The notes below the pieces were generated by a model. That model saw only the letters and a list, made by a program, of their open reading frames with translations. It was not told the DNA's origin and did not search any database. The position numbers and the translations under genes were made by a program. From contig CM046301.1 in the NCBI GenBank assembly GCA_025267735.1, positions 58,361,872 to 58,425,871 on the forward strand: a DNA stretch of 64,000 bases, read 5' to 3'. This DNA is from Mactra quadrangularis. Taxonomy: Eukaryota; Mollusca; Bivalvia; Venerida; Mactridae. This document shows positions 37,101 through 49,009 of the stretch, one piece after another (positions within the stretch are counted from its first letter, which is position 1; each line of letters starts with the position of its first letter).

Positions 37101-37306
37101 GTGCCACACCTTCTCCATATAAATCATTACTTACTGAGCCTGAAACCATTGATATTGATCGAGGCCAGGAACCAGTGATGTCAGATACTGGTGATGAGTT
37201 CCAAGATGAACTTTTGTTTGTTGAAAAGCAGGGAACCAATGAAAGCGATAGTCTAAATGCATCTACATTATCTAAAACAGGATTTGATTTTCTTGACAAC
37301 TGGTAA
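34136..37306 (+). CDS. C1orf198: C1orf198-like protein, 4 exons, 381 aa
   Basis: Homologue of vertebrate C1orf198, a family of unknown function (a DUF family; I recall DUF4706, unchecked). Exons: 34136-34405, 35179-35229, 35643-35851, 36691-37306. Three blocks identify it: YFSSINPLARKII near the N-terminus (vertebrate YFSSLSPMARKIM); CWTWQDEHSAPFNWRTK, which is all of exon 2 (vertebrate LTWQDEHSAPFSW); and the C-terminus KTGFDFLDNW, identical in the family. Between them the protein is low-complexity and Ser/Pro/Glu-rich (RSRSTSPTKSS, RPRRSYSKSPIKS), probably disordered and phosphorylated. No signal peptide or membrane segment is seen. It is ~50 residues longer than the human protein (327 aa), through the middle region. 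The vertebrate family appears to have no known enzyme activity, so no function is proposed. Start is the first ATG in frame, with G at -3 and +4. Confidence 0.94.
35940..36110 (+). mobile_element. SINE (family B) in a C1orf198 intron
   Basis: GTCTGAGTGGTTACAGAATTTGACTGGTTATCATGGATAGCC matches the family-B head; the B box is decayed. It lies between exons 3 and 4 of C1orf198. Confidence 0.6.
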
Positions 37307-39190
37307 TAGTGGTTACCAGGCCTTTTGTTTGTTTACTTTACAGCTGATTTTTAATACATATACTGGGTATATGTGCTTACCCATTTAGGGTAATAAATCA
37401 CACGCTCACTGTGTTTTAGGTATCATATTATATGAATTAACATGTGAGGTACATATGTAAGCAATTCATAATCTATCCCCATCTTTTTTTGGTTTAATGA
37501 CTGAATCATTTTTTGGAAATTTTGTATAAAATACTAATAATTACAAATGAGCTATGAAAAGGTACTGAGCAAAAGCTAATGAAAACTTAAAACGAAGTAT
37601 TACATGTATGTAGAAGTTAGAAGTTTTCTGATGCAAGCAACTTTCAACTGAATTGTAATACGCGTACATTTTTTTGTATCTATAAGGCCCTGTTTAGTGT
37701 TAGTTTATCTGTATCAGTCTTGCCGAGACATATGTGAGGATAATTACTGCTTTTATGTAATTTTTTTATACTTGTATTTTTTCTAATTCTATGTATTGTC
37801 TAACTAGTATTTTAATATTAAATGTTTGGGTAGACTAGTATAATCTTGTATCAGCATTATTTTGAAAGAATTTTGTTGAGAGTTTTCATGTTAGTGCTAA
37901 ATTGAAATCTCAAGGCTTGTTAGCATTGAATTTACTCAGTATTATCGTAGTTTTACTTGGCTTTCTTAGGATAATTGAAGTTATTAAACAGTCGTTCAAC
38001 TGTAGTCGTAGTGCAGCAATATTAACCTGAGCTTGAACTACCTAATTATAATAATTACACACTTTACTTACATTAAATCGTGAGTTTCCGTATGCGTGTA
38101 TACTGTTATACACGACTTTATAACAACCTATATGACTTTTAATCAATTTTGTAAAAGTTGATACCATGTTATTGTACTTTAAATTTTGGACACATTAGTT
38201 TGGAGAGAAACAAGTAAGTTAGCAATATTATGGCACAGTTTCAAAGTATTTATTCAACAAAATTATTTGTTGAGTACGTGTATTTGCCGAAAGCTACGAT
38301 AAAGCACGATTTACAAACGAAGACCAAAATAGACTGTAAATACTGAGTTTAATATATTCTTGCATAAAGGTCAAGCTCAGGTCAAGTCTGTTGGACTATA
38401 AGTATATCAGTGTACATGAATGTACTTGTTTTTCCTATTTCCATTCATGATAAGTCATTTTTGTGAGAAAAACAATTGTCAAGGGCAAAGATTTTAGTTC
38501 GGTTAATGCAATTTTTGTTAAAAAATTTGTTGAACAAATTGGGACCAAGCTTACAATTCAGGATGGTTATGTGTGATAACAGTGTTGGCAGAATGAAATA
38601 AAAAGGACTGATATCAATTAAATTTAAGATCTACTTGTTTGTGAATGTAGTAATAGACAGATATTTGTCCAAGACCTCAAAGTAATAAAACTTTGATCCT
38701 GTTCTCATTTTTTGTACTGATGTATTACATCAAAGGGTATTTTGGATACTCCCTCTTTCTGCTGGAACCACTGTTGCATGGTTTATTACTAAACTGGCAT
38801 TTAATGATGTTTTATATGTACTGTTCGTTTTTTCTAAACTGTCAAAGTTTGAATAATTTCACAGTGAATGATTACACTCTATCTCAATATCTTGAGTGTT
38901 AGACAAAGAGCACGAAGTCACTGTGAAATTATTCATGTTTTGACAGTTGAGAAAAAAACGAACAATACTGGCAGTATGTTGTGATTTCTACTTTATTTTT
39001 TAAGGACTTTTGTTTTTAATGTAAAACTTATGTTTATATATACATGTACATTGTGGATCTTTTTATATTGCAATATTATTAATTATTTTGTTGTATGTTT
39101 TTATATGTGTACAGTTTAAGCATTTATAATGATATTATTTTCAAGTGTGTTCAGTAACAATTTTGCAATAAACTTTTGATAATATTCTTA
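37307..39190 (+). other. C1orf198: C1orf198 3'UTR with polyadenylation signal
   Basis: About 1.9 kb of AT-rich sequence without SINEs or MITEs follows the stop codon. It ends at an AATAAA hexamer (39167-39172) followed by a TTTTTGTTTT-rich stretch at ~39190-39202, a plausible cleavage/GU-U element. It contains a long hairpin (38819-38970). The absence of repeat insertions compared with neighbours supports a transcribed UTR. Confidence 0.65.
38819..38970. repeat. ~50-bp inverted repeat (hairpin) in the 3'UTR
   Basis: Left arm 38819-38867 (ACTGTTCGTTTTTTCT, AACTGTCAAA, TGAATAATTTCACAGTGA) and right arm 38918-38970 are reverse complements with a few mismatches and small indels. The ~50-nt loop has its own ACACTC/GAGTGT stem. 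In the mRNA this would fold into a long stem; as DNA it could be an old foldback MITE. Confidence 0.85.
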
Positions 39191-39888
39191 TGTTTTTGTT
39201 TTACCACATATGTTTATTTATACAAAATTAACCTGTGACGATGGTGTAATCTTTAACAAGCTCTACTGCAAATCAGACAATCTAGTTTGATTCCTAACCT
39301 CAGCTGGTCAAAACATCCAAAAAAGGAGTTTGTAAATGTATCAGGAACAGCAACAGTCAAAAATCTTCCCCACAGACAAAAAGCAGAAAGGAAGATATTT
39401 TTTGATTTTTAAACTTTTATTTGTGGTATAAAAAAGGATGCCCAAAAACAAAAAAACCAGAACCTAAGAGGTTTTTACCTTAGAATGGACAGTTTGACAA
39501 TAACGGGGATTCTCCTCTGTATTTAGGGAAGTTGTGGTCTCCTTGTGGAATGATAAGGATATACATGTATATACTGTGTATTGTTTAACATCAGACTGGA
39601 TAGCCAATAGGATGTTTGGGTTTAAATAATAACTTAGACAAGAAACTTCGCAATGATGACTTAATAATATCCTGCTCATTCACAGTGCTTTGTATGTGTT
39701 CAAGGCAGTCATGTTACCATATGAAAGATCATTCAACAAAATTATCAAGTCATTTTTAGGAAATTGTCTCATGAGGTTAAATGATTAAAACCCACTTATA
39801 TGATGCTTTATTCAGCTTTACTATGAACGTGTACACCATCCTGTCCAATTAACACAGAAGTTAGTATTAAACTTAAAATTGATATTTT

Positions 39889-40215
39889 CTGTAACCCCAT
39901 AAAATGAACTGGGATCAAACCAGAACATTCTATGTCATAAGCAGGCACTCTAACCACATCGCCGCAGTAACTATCGGTACCTTAAATGCAAGGGAGTATA
40001 AGTGCTGCATTATACCTTTGCCATATATCCATCCTAACCAGAACTTGTCCTCAAATTCTTGATGCTTGAATGTCTGTGGGACTATCTAACTTGTGATTTA
40101 TTTACATTGGGTGCCTTATCTAATGTTACCCAATAAAAATCCATAGTTGGAACTGGGGTCACTTCCACAATCTTCCAATTTGTAAGCAGAAACTCAACCA
40201 CATTGACATAAAAGC
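39889..40215 (-). mobile_element. Older, truncated copy of the same TRIM
   Basis: Same order as 30221-30587: an LTR-like block (39889 to ~40030, TGTAACCCCATAAAA.. to ..TTATACCTTTGCCATATA), an internal stretch keeping the PBS region (ATTTACATTGGGTGCC at ~40100-40115), and a second LTR block from 40124 (TGTTACCCAATAAAAATCCA), cut off at ~40215. Many substitutions separate it from the intact copy, so it is old. Confidence 0.7.
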
Positions 40216-40224
40216 TTTCTCTTC

Positions 40225-40420
40225 TACATTTCCAGTAGGAACAGTAGCCCAGTGGTAGGAAACCTGCTTTTTGATCAAGAGGTTAGGGTTTGAACCTCAC
40301 TAGAAGCACTGCAAATTTCATTGAGCAAATCATTTTTTCTATAGTTGTTCCACTCCACCCAGGTGTAAGTGGCTACGGTCAGGAATCACCTATCTGAAGA
40401 TGATTACAATGATCAGTGGT
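40225..40420 (+). mobile_element. SINE-like repeat (family C)
   Basis: Plus-strand head AACAGTAGCCCAGTGGTAGG with B-box-like GGGTTTGAACCTC (40287-40299), then CATTGAGCAAATC and GTTCCACTCCACCCAGGTG. It lies directly beside the truncated TRIM LTR. Confidence 0.6.
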
Positions 40421-40546
40421 GATTATACAAAATTGTGACGTCAGCTGAACATGTACATATGTATATGGAAGCAGACTTCAAACTGCACATAAACTTTTTT
40501 ACTTCTTCTTCTCACTAACTATGACCAAACAATTAAGTTGAACTAC

Positions 40547-40685
40547 TGCAACCCATAAAATTTCATGGTCTGAACAGGCATTCTAACCCATGACCTCTTG
40601 AGAGGTATGCCGACACTCTACCACTTGCTATAAAAGCTAGCTTAAAGGTAAGCGAGTACAAGTGACTTATTATACCTCTGCTACA
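40547..40685 (-). mobile_element. Solo LTR of the TRIM family
   Basis: A 139-bp sequence starting TGCAACCCATAAAA and ending TTATACCTCTGCTACA, flanked by CTAC (40543-40546 and 40686-40689). The length, ends and target-duplication size equal those of the intact element, as expected after LTR-LTR recombination. The B box is degraded (GGTTAGAATG), and the A box is partly kept (AAGTGGTAGAGTG). Confidence 0.8.
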
Positions 40686-40949
40686 CTACAATGTACTAGC
40701 ATATACCAGGAGACAAATACAAATAAAACTGCACATTCTGTTATGATTTATATCAATTTATTTTTTCTATAAAATCTACAAAAATATATATATAAAGTCT
40801 ATTAATATAACATATATCATCTATTAGAATGAACAAGCTAGGTAAATTGGCTAGTAAGAACTTTATACATGTACATATAGCTTGCACCAAATAATTACAA
40901 CTACTTAGAGCTATAATCTAAATAGCCAAGACAAAAAGATTCATTAATA

Positions 40950-41267
40950 CAGTCAATTCTCACTATCTTAATTATGCTTTTGTCGACTTTTTATTACCTC
41001 AAACGAAAATCTAAAGCCCAGATTTTTTCCCTTGCTTATCTATATTAGAAATTTTATGTTCAGCTCAATTTTTTCTCTCGACTTTTCAAAATTCTCGATC
41101 ATAAATTTGAGACCAAGTGTTTACACGATGTTTACCTGGACTAGACTCCCTTAGTTGATTTAGTTTATCTCGACTATTCATTATCTTGACTTTTCATTAT
41201 CTTGACTATTCATTATCTCAACTATTTTTTACGCTTCCAACAAAGTTTAGATAGTGAGAATTAACTG
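40950..41267. mobile_element. pogo-like MITE
   Basis: Inverted ends CAGTCAATTCTCACTATCTTA / TTTAGATAGTGAGAATTAACTG, flanked by TA (40948-40949, 41268-41269); several CTCGACTATTCATTATC repeats inside. Confidence 0.8.
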
Positions 41268-41505
41268 TACACAAATATAACAAAATATATTAAAATATAA
41301 TGAGACATGTTGTTCCTATGTACATAACTAATCTGTGAAATTTTTAGTTGTCCAGTTGCCATGACAACAACACTTCTATTTTGGCAACTTTTATTCTGCT
41401 TTTGGCAACCAATCCAACAAGCTTTAGAAAAATCATAGATCCCATAGCTTTAAAAGCTGTTTCAAGCTACACTGGAGCTTCGCTTAATATTCATCCCGAT
41501 TTTAA

Positions 41506-41962
41506 GGTGGGTCGGTACCTTACTCCCAGGGAAAAACGAAAAAAATGCTGCTTTAATATGAAAATAACCATTATAACTTGGCAATTGGTGAAACCTTTTA
41601 GACGTGAAAACCCTAAATTCAGTGATGAAATGTACAATCTTTAAGACTGACATGATATTTGGATAATCGGAACAAAATGATTGTATGCAACAACATTTCA
41701 GAAACATTTCGGTATAATAATCATTGACCTTGGACATTCAATATCTCAAATAATATTATTATGTGGGTTTAATGTACTTGCATGCCTGTTTTTAGCGCGA
41801 ACCATTGTGACGTCCATGATGTCGTGAAAAAAATGACAACGTCGCTAAGGTTACCAGAAAAACAAACAAGAAGCATGAAGGTATCTGCCTGCCAACTTTT
41901 ATCATAATCGGTGAACAAAATATATTTTTCGTTTTTCCCTCCGAGTAAGGTACCGACCCACC
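41506..41962. mobile_element. TTAA-flanked MITE
   Basis: Inverted ends GGTGGGTCGGTACCTTACTC / GAGTAAGGTACCGACCCACC, flanked by TTAA (41502-41505, 41963-41966). The TTAA target suggests piggyBac-type mobilisation; the ends do not start CCC as piggyBac does. It lies beside a broken pogo-like end (~41965-42035). Confidence 0.7.
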
Positions 41963-42700
41963 TTAAGACCACCCTGCTAATAAGACCACTTTTTAAAAGA
42001 AAGATCAGTTGTCTTAATAGAGGGGTTCCATTGTATGTACAAACAAAGTTTAAATCTGCAGATTTTAACAACAACATTTACATCAACTTTTATCACAAAT
42101 CATTTGATATGTTAGCCATACGTGGAAATCTTTATATTTTTATAGGTAATATTCCAAACTCCAATTGTTTTTTTTTTCCAGCTGATGCATCCCAGTGGAA
42201 TGAAGTTTTTTTTAACATATTATAGCTGAAAGGCACAGAACATATGCTTAAACCTATTTTTCTTTGTAAACACATTTTCATTTCAACTTTGTTCAGCACA
42301 GGTACATCTGATACAAAGTAAGTTTTTCTGAATTACAAATTAAAAACTGTTGTATGAGGGAGTGTATGCAAGTCTAAATATAAAATAAAATACAAGTAAT
42401 TCATAAATTTTTATCATCTAAGTAAATGATGTATAAAGAACAAATATGTATAGTATCGTTTGAATACTTGGCCTCATTTTCAAAAATTACTTCAAATATG
42501 GGAATATGTTCCCCTACTTAAATAAAACAACTAAATAATGACATACATTGTAAATCCATTATGAACACAAATCATTCTTCAATGAGAAAATACAACCTTC
42601 AAAATTACAAGATTTATTTGTAAATATTCTATATAGATTTTGTCAAGATTATAAAAGCAAGGTCAGCCGAATGTGACCTGTGATATGAATTAATCAGCAG

Positions 42701-42910
42701 CGTGTTCAGTTACCTTGAACGTTCCAAAACGTTCAGTAACGGAAATGTCGGAATAACTCAACCCATAAACAACTCAACCCGAGACAACTCAATCTCCTAC
42801 TAACAGATTGAGTTGTCCCAACTTTGAGTTGAGTTTTGCACAGGTTGAGTTGTCTTTGGGTTGAATTCTCCCTTACCCGTAACGTTAGCTAACAGTAGTT
42901 ACTGAACACG
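42701..42910. mobile_element. MITE with internal GGTTGAGTTGTC palindromes
   Basis: Ends CGTGTTCAGTTAC / GTTACTGAACACG; inside, CAACTCAACCCG..ACAACTCAAT and ATTGAGTTGT..GGTTGAGTTG pair as a long stem. Confidence 0.7.
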
Positions 42911-44244
42911 GGGCTGATCTAAAACAAGCAAGAGAGCAGGTGGATAATTTTAGATTGTGTTTTAATCAGGTTGTTTTGAAAATCAGTAGATTTGAAGAAA
43001 AATCCCTGTATCTATAAATGGGTTAAGCAATATGATATCTACATGTAAATCATTTAGTAAATATTCCAATTTGACTTGTTACAACAATATAATACTCTTA
43101 AAATAGTTAGTGAACACTTTAAGGTTAAATATAACAAATAAAAATACTGTTGAAAAGAACAAAAGTTGGAATGTTTGAAAAAAATCGAGAAAAATAACAA
43201 TACATGTATATATAATAATAAAAGTTATGAATACAAAGACACAACCATTAATATAAAAATGCATAAACTTTGAATTTTTATAACACTTAAGTCATAACAC
43301 ACAAAAAATCAAATATTAATGTTTTGGTTAGTTTGGTAACATTCCTTTTCATCCATTAGTTATATGAGGCAAACATTTCACCTAACCATTGCTCCTGTCT
43401 CCCCAATATTTATTAAAAAATACAATTTTAAAAATCTGACTTTATAATCATCTGATTAAAAATAGAAATGGAACACATTTGTTAGTATGAACATAATATT
43501 TTTACATGAAAAATGCGAGTACAAAATCCTGTACAAAAATCCTTAGTACAACTATCCTTAGATTAAACTACATGTAAACAAATACCATTTACATTAGGCA
43601 GCTTATACAATTATATATAATGATATAACTGACTATCATCTCCTTGAAAAGCAAAACATTACAATACATACATGTATAATGTATGCCATGTTTTTCATTA
43701 ATACAAAAAATTCACAGTACACAAGTATTAAAACAGTTAACTCTGACTACCGGTAACAATATGTATCATTATAAGGAATTCCTGGGCATTATATGTACGT
43801 ATAAGTGTGGCATGGAATGAGATTTTGGGGCTTATGGATCAACAAAAAGATTGCAGATTTTTACATTTTTAAAATCCTTAAGCTGTCAGGTATGAATTTA
43901 GAACATTGAGACTGGTATCTCAAAATTGAAGATTTCATGCAAATGTGCTAACATTGAATATGTTGCTTTATCAGCTATTCATAAAATCTTTGTGAGAGGG
44001 TATTCAAAATACAATGTTACATCCATAAGCCCCTAAGTCTCTTTAAATACATCATAAACGATAATTTTCATGAAAATTTTACCAAAAATATAAGACAGAA
44101 CCTTTTAAAATTATTTGGAAGACACAAAAAATGGCGCTTTGAACTAAAATTTTCAATGCATATAAATCTATCCCTATGTTCTAAATCTTATATTCTAGAA
44201 AATCAGTAACAACTACTATAATCACATAATCATGATAATTATCA

Positions 44245-46882
44245 ACAAGAGCTCCGCTGGGCGGGGCATTATACGCCCGTGTGCAGTCCATGCTGTGTTC
44301 TATCTCATATGAAGTCCCTGTGACCTTGACCAATGACCCAGGAATAGGTCCTTAACTGGAGGGATATCCAAAGCAAAGATTTTGAGAACTTAGGTACAGC
44401 CATGGTTGAGAAATCACTGGCAAAAAGTTTTCCCCACACAAACTTCCAGTGACCTTGACCCTGGGGCTTCAGAACCAAAAGTTCTCACCCTTGAAGCAAA
44501 GAGTATTGATACATAAAATTTGGTGATCAATCTTAGATAAAGTTGGTTGTTGGAAAAGGTTTTTCCTCATGATTTCCTTGTGACTTTGACCTTTCACCCA
44601 GGGCCCTAAAACCAAAGAGGCATATGCTAGACATTTAGGCTACCCTTAAATAAAATTAGTGAGCCTAGGTACAATCATTATTGAGTTATTGTCCAGAAAA
44701 TGCTTCAATACAAATTAAGTCCCAGTGACTTTGACTTTTGACCCTGGGGTCTCCAAATCAAAAGGGAACATCCTCTACAAAAGAGCTATCAGCACATTAT
44801 TCCTTGACAAATGGGTTGATCCACATAAAATTTGTTAACCTAAGTACAATCATTGTTAAGTTATTGTCCAGACAAGGTTTTTCCATATGATGGCCCCTGT
44901 GACCTTCACCTGTGACCTAGGCGCCTCAACACCAATAGGGAACATCCTTGACACATGGGCTACCCTCACATAAAATTTGGAGAACTAATTTCATGTTACT
45001 TATTAAATATAGCATTATTTCCATTGTTTGCCATTTTGACTTTATTAACATATCAATTGAACATTTGAATGATGCCCCTGTGACCTTGACCTTTGACCCA
45101 GGGGACCCAAAACCAATAGGGCATATCCTTGACACAAGGGCTACTCTCACATAAAAATTGGTGAACCTAAGTACATTGGTGGTTCAGTTATTGTCCGGAC
45201 AAGGTTTTACTGCTTGCCATTTTGACTTTATTAACATATTGATTGAACATTTGAAGTCACTGCTTGGTAATTTGATATCTTCTGGTTGAAGGTTTAAACT
45301 TAACCCTGTTTCCCCAAAACTAATAAGGCACATCCTTGACACATGAGCTACTCTCAAATGAAATTTGGTGAACCTAGGTACAGTCATTGTTGAGTTATTA
45401 CCAGGACAATGTTTTTCGATATGATGCCCCTGTGACCTTGACCTTTGACCCAGGGGCCTCAAAACCAATAGAGCATATCCTTGACACATGGGCTACTCTC
45501 ACATAAAATTTGGTGAACCTAGGTACATTGGTGGTTCAGTTATTGTCTGGACAAATTTTTTCCATATGATGCCTCTGTGACCTTGACCTTTGAACCTGGG
45601 GCCCTAAAACCTATAAGGCGCATCCTTGACACAAGAGCTACCTTTACATAAAATTTTGTGAACCTAGATGCAGTTGTTGTTGAGTTATTGTCCGGACAAG
45701 GTTTTTCAATATGATGCCCCTGTGACCTTGACCTTTGACCCAGGGGCCCCAAAACCATTAGAGCATATCCTTGACACAAGGGCTACGCTCACATAAAATT
45801 TGGTGAACCTAGGTACATTGGTGGTTCAGTTATTGTCAGGACAAGTTTTTTATTGTTTGCCATTTTGACTTTATTAACATATTGATTGAACATTTGAAGT
45901 CACTGCTTGGTAATTTGATATCTTCTGGTTGAAGGTTTAAACTTAACCCTGTTTCCCCAAAACCAATAAGGCACATCATTGACACATGGGCTACTCTCAC
46001 ATGAAATTTGGTGAATCTAGGTACAGTCATTGTTGAGTTATTACCAGGACAATGTTTTTCGATATGATGCCCCTGTGACCTTGACCTTTGACCCAGGGGC
46101 CTCAAAACTAATAGAGCATATCCTTGACACATGGGCTACTCTCACATAAAATTTGGTGAACCTAGGTACATTGGTGGTTCAGTTATTGTCCGGACAAAGT
46201 TTTTTCATATGATGCCTCTGTGACCTTGACCTTTGAACCGGGGGCCCCATAAACCTGTAGGGCATATCCTTGACACATGGGCTACCTTCACATAAAATTT
46301 TGTGAACCTAGGTACAGTGGTTGTAGAGTCATTGTCCGGACAAGGTTTTTCAATATGATGCCCTTTTGACCTTGACCTATGACCCAGGGGCCCCAAAACC
46401 TACAGGAAACATTCTTGACACAAGGGCTACTCTCACCTAAAATTGGGTGAATCTAGATAGATTGGTTGTTCAGTTATTGTCAGGACAAGTTTTTTACCTA
46501 TATGAGGCCCCTGTGACCTTGACCTTTGACCCAGGGGCCCCAAAACCAATAGGGAACATCTTTGACACATGAGCTACTTTTACATAAAATTTTGTGAACC
46601 TAGGTACAGTCGTTGTTGAGTTATTGTCCGGACAAGTTTTACCTATTTTAAGTCCCAGTGACCTTGACCTTTGACCCTGGGGTCTCAAAATCAATAGGGA
46701 ACCTCCTCCACCCAAGGGCTATCCACACATAAAATGTTAGGAACCTAGGTACATCCTTTCTTGAGTTATCATCCGGACAAGCAATTGTCCACGGACAGAC
46801 GGACAGACTGACAGACGGACGGACGGACAGACGGACAACATCGTAACATAATACGACCGTTTTTTCAAAACGGGCGTATAAA
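44245..46882 (-). mobile_element. HINE family 3, 2.6-kb tandem array element
   Basis: Perfect 12-bp subterminal inverted repeats (TTATACGCCCGT 44269-44280; ACGGGCGTATAA 46870-46881), a GCTCCGCTGGGCGGGGC hairpin outside the left one, and a GACGGACAGACGG microsatellite before the right one. The body is a long array of ~145-bp units with the consensus TGACCTTGACCTTTGACCCA (exact at 45081, 45433, 45723, 46076, 46514, 46659). A ~640-bp block (from ~45190) is duplicated at +642 bp. Confidence 0.8.
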
Positions 46883-47099
46883 AACAATAGAATTTTGAGA
46901 TTCCAAGAATAAAGTTTTAATAAGGTCTGTAGTAGACCTTTTATGCTATCGCCTGAAAAATACTTCTAAAGCCTGGAATTGAATTTTGTAAACAAAGAAG
47001 GCATAAATTATGGAAGCCTAAAACGAGGCATAGCTCTAAAAATTAGCAAGCATACTAATATAAGAATGGTTTTAAGGTTTTTTGGCTATGCACAAAATA

Positions 47100-47370
47100 A
47101 CAAGTAAATCTGTGAGCTAATGCTCACTAGTGATACCCCCGCCAAAATCTAAAAATATGCGACAAACAGGAAGTAGATGAGCAAGGAGCATGAAATCGCT
47201 TTACACCATATGGGACTATGGGATGAAGCAATATGCAAAGTATTAGGCTGCTGCATGATATAGTTGCTGAGAAAACTGCGACGGAAATTTTGTAACGGAC
47301 GGACGGACACACGGACGCACGGACAAGGGTAAAACAGTATACCCCCCTCTTCTTCGAAGCGGGGGTATAA
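47100..47370 (-). mobile_element. HINE family 1 copy
   Basis: Same element, nearly identical, with a GGACGGACGGACACACGG variant microsatellite. Lies just right of the large array element 44245-46882. Confidence 0.78.
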
Positions 47371-49009
47371 AAATGAGAGAAAATTGTAATATAATGGTTA
47401 ATCTTCACTTATACGCTTTTTAATTCATTAAATTTTTCCTGACAAAGTTTCATATTAACAGTACACAGTTTTGGCAAAAAAAAATTTGGCAAACATCTAT
47501 TTGGCAAAACAGTCCATTGAAAAATGCAATGATAACAAACAAAATCTGACCAGTATATAATATCAAACTGTTCAATCTTACATGGAAGTTTTCCAAAAAA
47601 ATCAGTGCATCTCAAATTACCTCCCTTTAGCAGGAACCAACAATTCATAGTGAGCAAATGTATACAACAATTAACCTATGTATCATGTAGGCCAGCTTGT
47701 TGTTGAGACAGATTAAAAGTAAAATATCATCTGACCAAAAATATTTCCCAAGAAATAATTTGAGACATCATAAAATCCGATTAAATAATATACTTTAAAT
47801 ACACCACACTGTGATGATCTCATTTTATACCCCATCTTGACCTGTTTTTATTAAAGTTATGCCAGTGTACCAAAATAAAACCCATTCATTATTTTGTGAA
47901 AAAATTATCATCGGAATGTCACACATCCAGAAATCATAGTCTGATGGACCCACAGACAAGCTGACCCCTATATAAAACCACTAACTTTATTTCATCAGAT
48001 ACATGCAACACTGCTCTAATTCTAATTTACTAAATTATCCAGGATGCTTGAAAAGCATACCCAATCTGTTTATATCTTTAACTTATAGCAAAATGCCAAC
48101 TAAGCCTTATTGTCCCTTTAACATTTAGCTCTGGTCACACTCTTAAATTTTTAAGTTTCAAACTTTTGACTTAATCTGAAAATGTAAATAAAGTAACATT
48201 GGAGAAGACCAAGTTAGACCAGTGTTGCATTCATATTATTAAAATTAGTAGGGGTACAATTTCAATAAAATAAAATCTAGAGTATATTTATCACATATTA
48301 GTTATACAAGTATATAAATGATCTATATAAATGCAGAGATGATGAACTCCATCTTAAATGGATTATAAATGCAAGAAAACATTACATCACATAAATTATA
48401 ACAGTAACAAGATGAATACCTTAAACCATACTTTGTATTACGGTACCGGCTATATTATAGCCAAACATTTAACATTTTAATGGACACTGATTGAGACACT
48501 TACAAGTACATTGTACTATTAACATAGTTCAACAAAGTCTGTTTTCACTTTAATCTGACAGAAGTAATGTATAAAGACTACATTTGTATTTTGTATTCAA
48601 CTAGTCACCATTCTTTAATATTACACCTCCTTTGCATAACGTCCTCTATATTTAATGTGACGTCATCCAGTCCATAAATCACATATTGACTGGCTAGCCA
48701 GTCCATAATTTTTATATTGACCGTTTATGACGTCATCCAGTCTTATTTAACGCAACCATCATGTTGTGCTAATTACACGACAACACAAACAGACGAAATG
48801 GCTAAGTCGGTTAACAAAAATGAAATATAAAATATAACAAGAAGAGCATGTTTTCTTGCTTCGTTGCATGAAAATAAAAGTCAGACTGGGGTTTTAGATA
48901 TTTGATACTTATTCTTACATACTAAAGAAAAAAATAATTGTTTGAAAACAATTATTATACTCGTAGTAAAATGTCAACGACATGAGTGGTGAAAGGATTT
49001 AAATTTGGT

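Noticed and set aside
41769..42077. 102-aa open frame, minus strand
   Set aside because: Spans a TTAA-flanked MITE and the end of a pogo-like element.
44926..46887. Series of 60-101 aa open frames on the minus strand (GQRSRSQGHHIEK-type)
   Set aside because: They are one tandem DNA unit read in a frame that happens to stay open; they recur with the repeat and have no start or splice context.
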